Shown piece by piece: positions 63,346 through 64,000 of a stretch of DNA of 64,000 nucleotides. A program made the translations under genes and the position numbers. Source of the stretch: Pegoplata infirma. Lineage: Eukaryota > Arthropoda > Insecta > Diptera > Anthomyiidae. The notes beneath the pieces were generated by a model. That model saw nothing but the letters and a program-made list of their open reading frames with translations. It ran no database searches and had not been told where the DNA came from. Location: the NCBI GenBank assembly GCA_963921195.1, contig OY992536.1, positions 90,439,007 to 90,503,006 on the forward strand, written 5' to 3'. Every line of letters starts with the position of its first letter. The first letter of the stretch is position 1.

Positions 63346-64000
63346 ATTATTGCAAAAACTTTATTTAAAAGGAAATTACTTTTGATTTTTTTTTTTTTAA
63401 ATTTCCGCGAAAAAAAATTTTGTTAAAAAAAATCCGCGATTTTTTTCTTTTTTTGTCCAAAAATATGTTTGTACTTGTTTAAATACTATTTGGTGTTTAA
63501 TTATGTTCACATAAGTCAAAAGCATTTTGTATTTTTAGGTTATGTTGAATGTACTAAAATATTTGAGGTGTCCTTACATTTTCGTTCATAACTTTTGAAC
63601 CGCTGCACTGTGGGCCAGGATTTCCATTTTTTGGCCAATAAGGTCTGTAAGGCAACACATATTTAAAAATATTTTTTTCGGAATGTCGACATCTTGAATT
63701 TTGTCCACCTTTAATATATTTTTATTAAAGCTTAAAGTTTTTTTTTTTGCATGAGGTTAAAGTCAATGTTTGAGATTTTTTTTATATTTTTTATTTATGA
63801 AACAAATAATTTTTTTTTGTACTTCGACACAATATTTTTTCAAATTTTCGGTGAAGTTCTCCTAAAGACATACCTGTTTGTTCAACACATGATATAAACT
63901 GCCAAAAGTAAGCTATAAGCATATTTTTTTTTTTAAATAAATTATGGAAATTCATACTTTTGTTGAAATCCGCCTTTTTCAACACCAAAGTCCAAAAAAG
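63346..64000. other. AT-rich DNA, nothing recognised
   Basis: No gene, RNA or repeat family that I can name. Confidence 0.5.

Noticed and set aside
1..64000. tRNA, rRNA or snRNA genes
   Set aside because: Read on both strands for conserved tRNA loop words and rRNA blocks; none seen. A covariance-model scan would be decisive.

Overview
The window looks like a very AT-rich, repeat-saturated piece of a fly (Diptera) genome, most likely a calyptrate fly such as a blow fly, flesh fly or house-fly relative. The evidence is the GT-AG introns (two of them about 70 bp), Tc1/mariner, hAT and LOA/I-type elements, and an interspersed repeat ending in ACAAGTnAGAnnGTTAAAT with a GACAGACGGAC-type core, which I recall as common in such genomes. 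The species cannot be fixed from the sequence alone.

One host gene is clearly present, on the minus strand: the orthologue of PHRF1 (PHD and RING finger protein 1, a CTD-binding SR-like nuclear protein). Five coding exons are visible. A large exon at 47748-45226 carries RING and PHD fingers. A second large exon at 37572-33756 is acidic, then SR-rich, then proline/serine-rich. Three short exons at 12663-12581, 12508-12380 and 12306-12145 encode the C-terminal CTD-interaction (SRI-like) domain and the stop. All splice phases match (0, 1, 0, 0), giving at least 2237 codons over about 35.6 kb. Introns of 7.65 kb and 21.1 kb separate the parts and are filled with transposable elements. The start codon lies upstream of 47748 and was not found.

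Everything else is mobile or repeated DNA. 0-3.4 kb: a TA-flanked element with internal inverted arms, and an interspersed repeat. 4.0-7.2 kb: a 3.2-kb foldback whose two arms are arrays of a 20/21-bp unit, with a hAT-type MITE in its inner arm. 8.4-9.5 kb: MITE copies. 9.7-11.9 kb: a decayed poly(A) LINE pointing at the 3' end of PHRF1. 12.7-33.7 kb (PHRF1 intron): hAT MITEs with 8-bp target duplications, a 600-bp tandem array carrying a short coding tail, LINE fragments, a second degenerate foldback, a 2.3-kb palindrome, two decayed Tc1-like elements and several small hairpins. 37.6-45.2 kb (PHRF1 intron): a nested hAT cluster and palindromes. 48-52.7 kb: hAT MITEs and interspersed repeats. 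52.8-56.3 kb: a decayed LOA/I-type LINE with an RNase H domain. 56.9-63 kb: an I-type LINE ORF1 split by a five-deep nest of insertions.

Many insertions could be delimited exactly because both terminal inverted repeats and target-site duplications are readable, so the order of insertion can be reconstructed. Several palindromes lie inside PHRF1 introns and would be transcribed as long hairpins. That is the most plausible route by which the repeats could affect the gene, but it is an inference.
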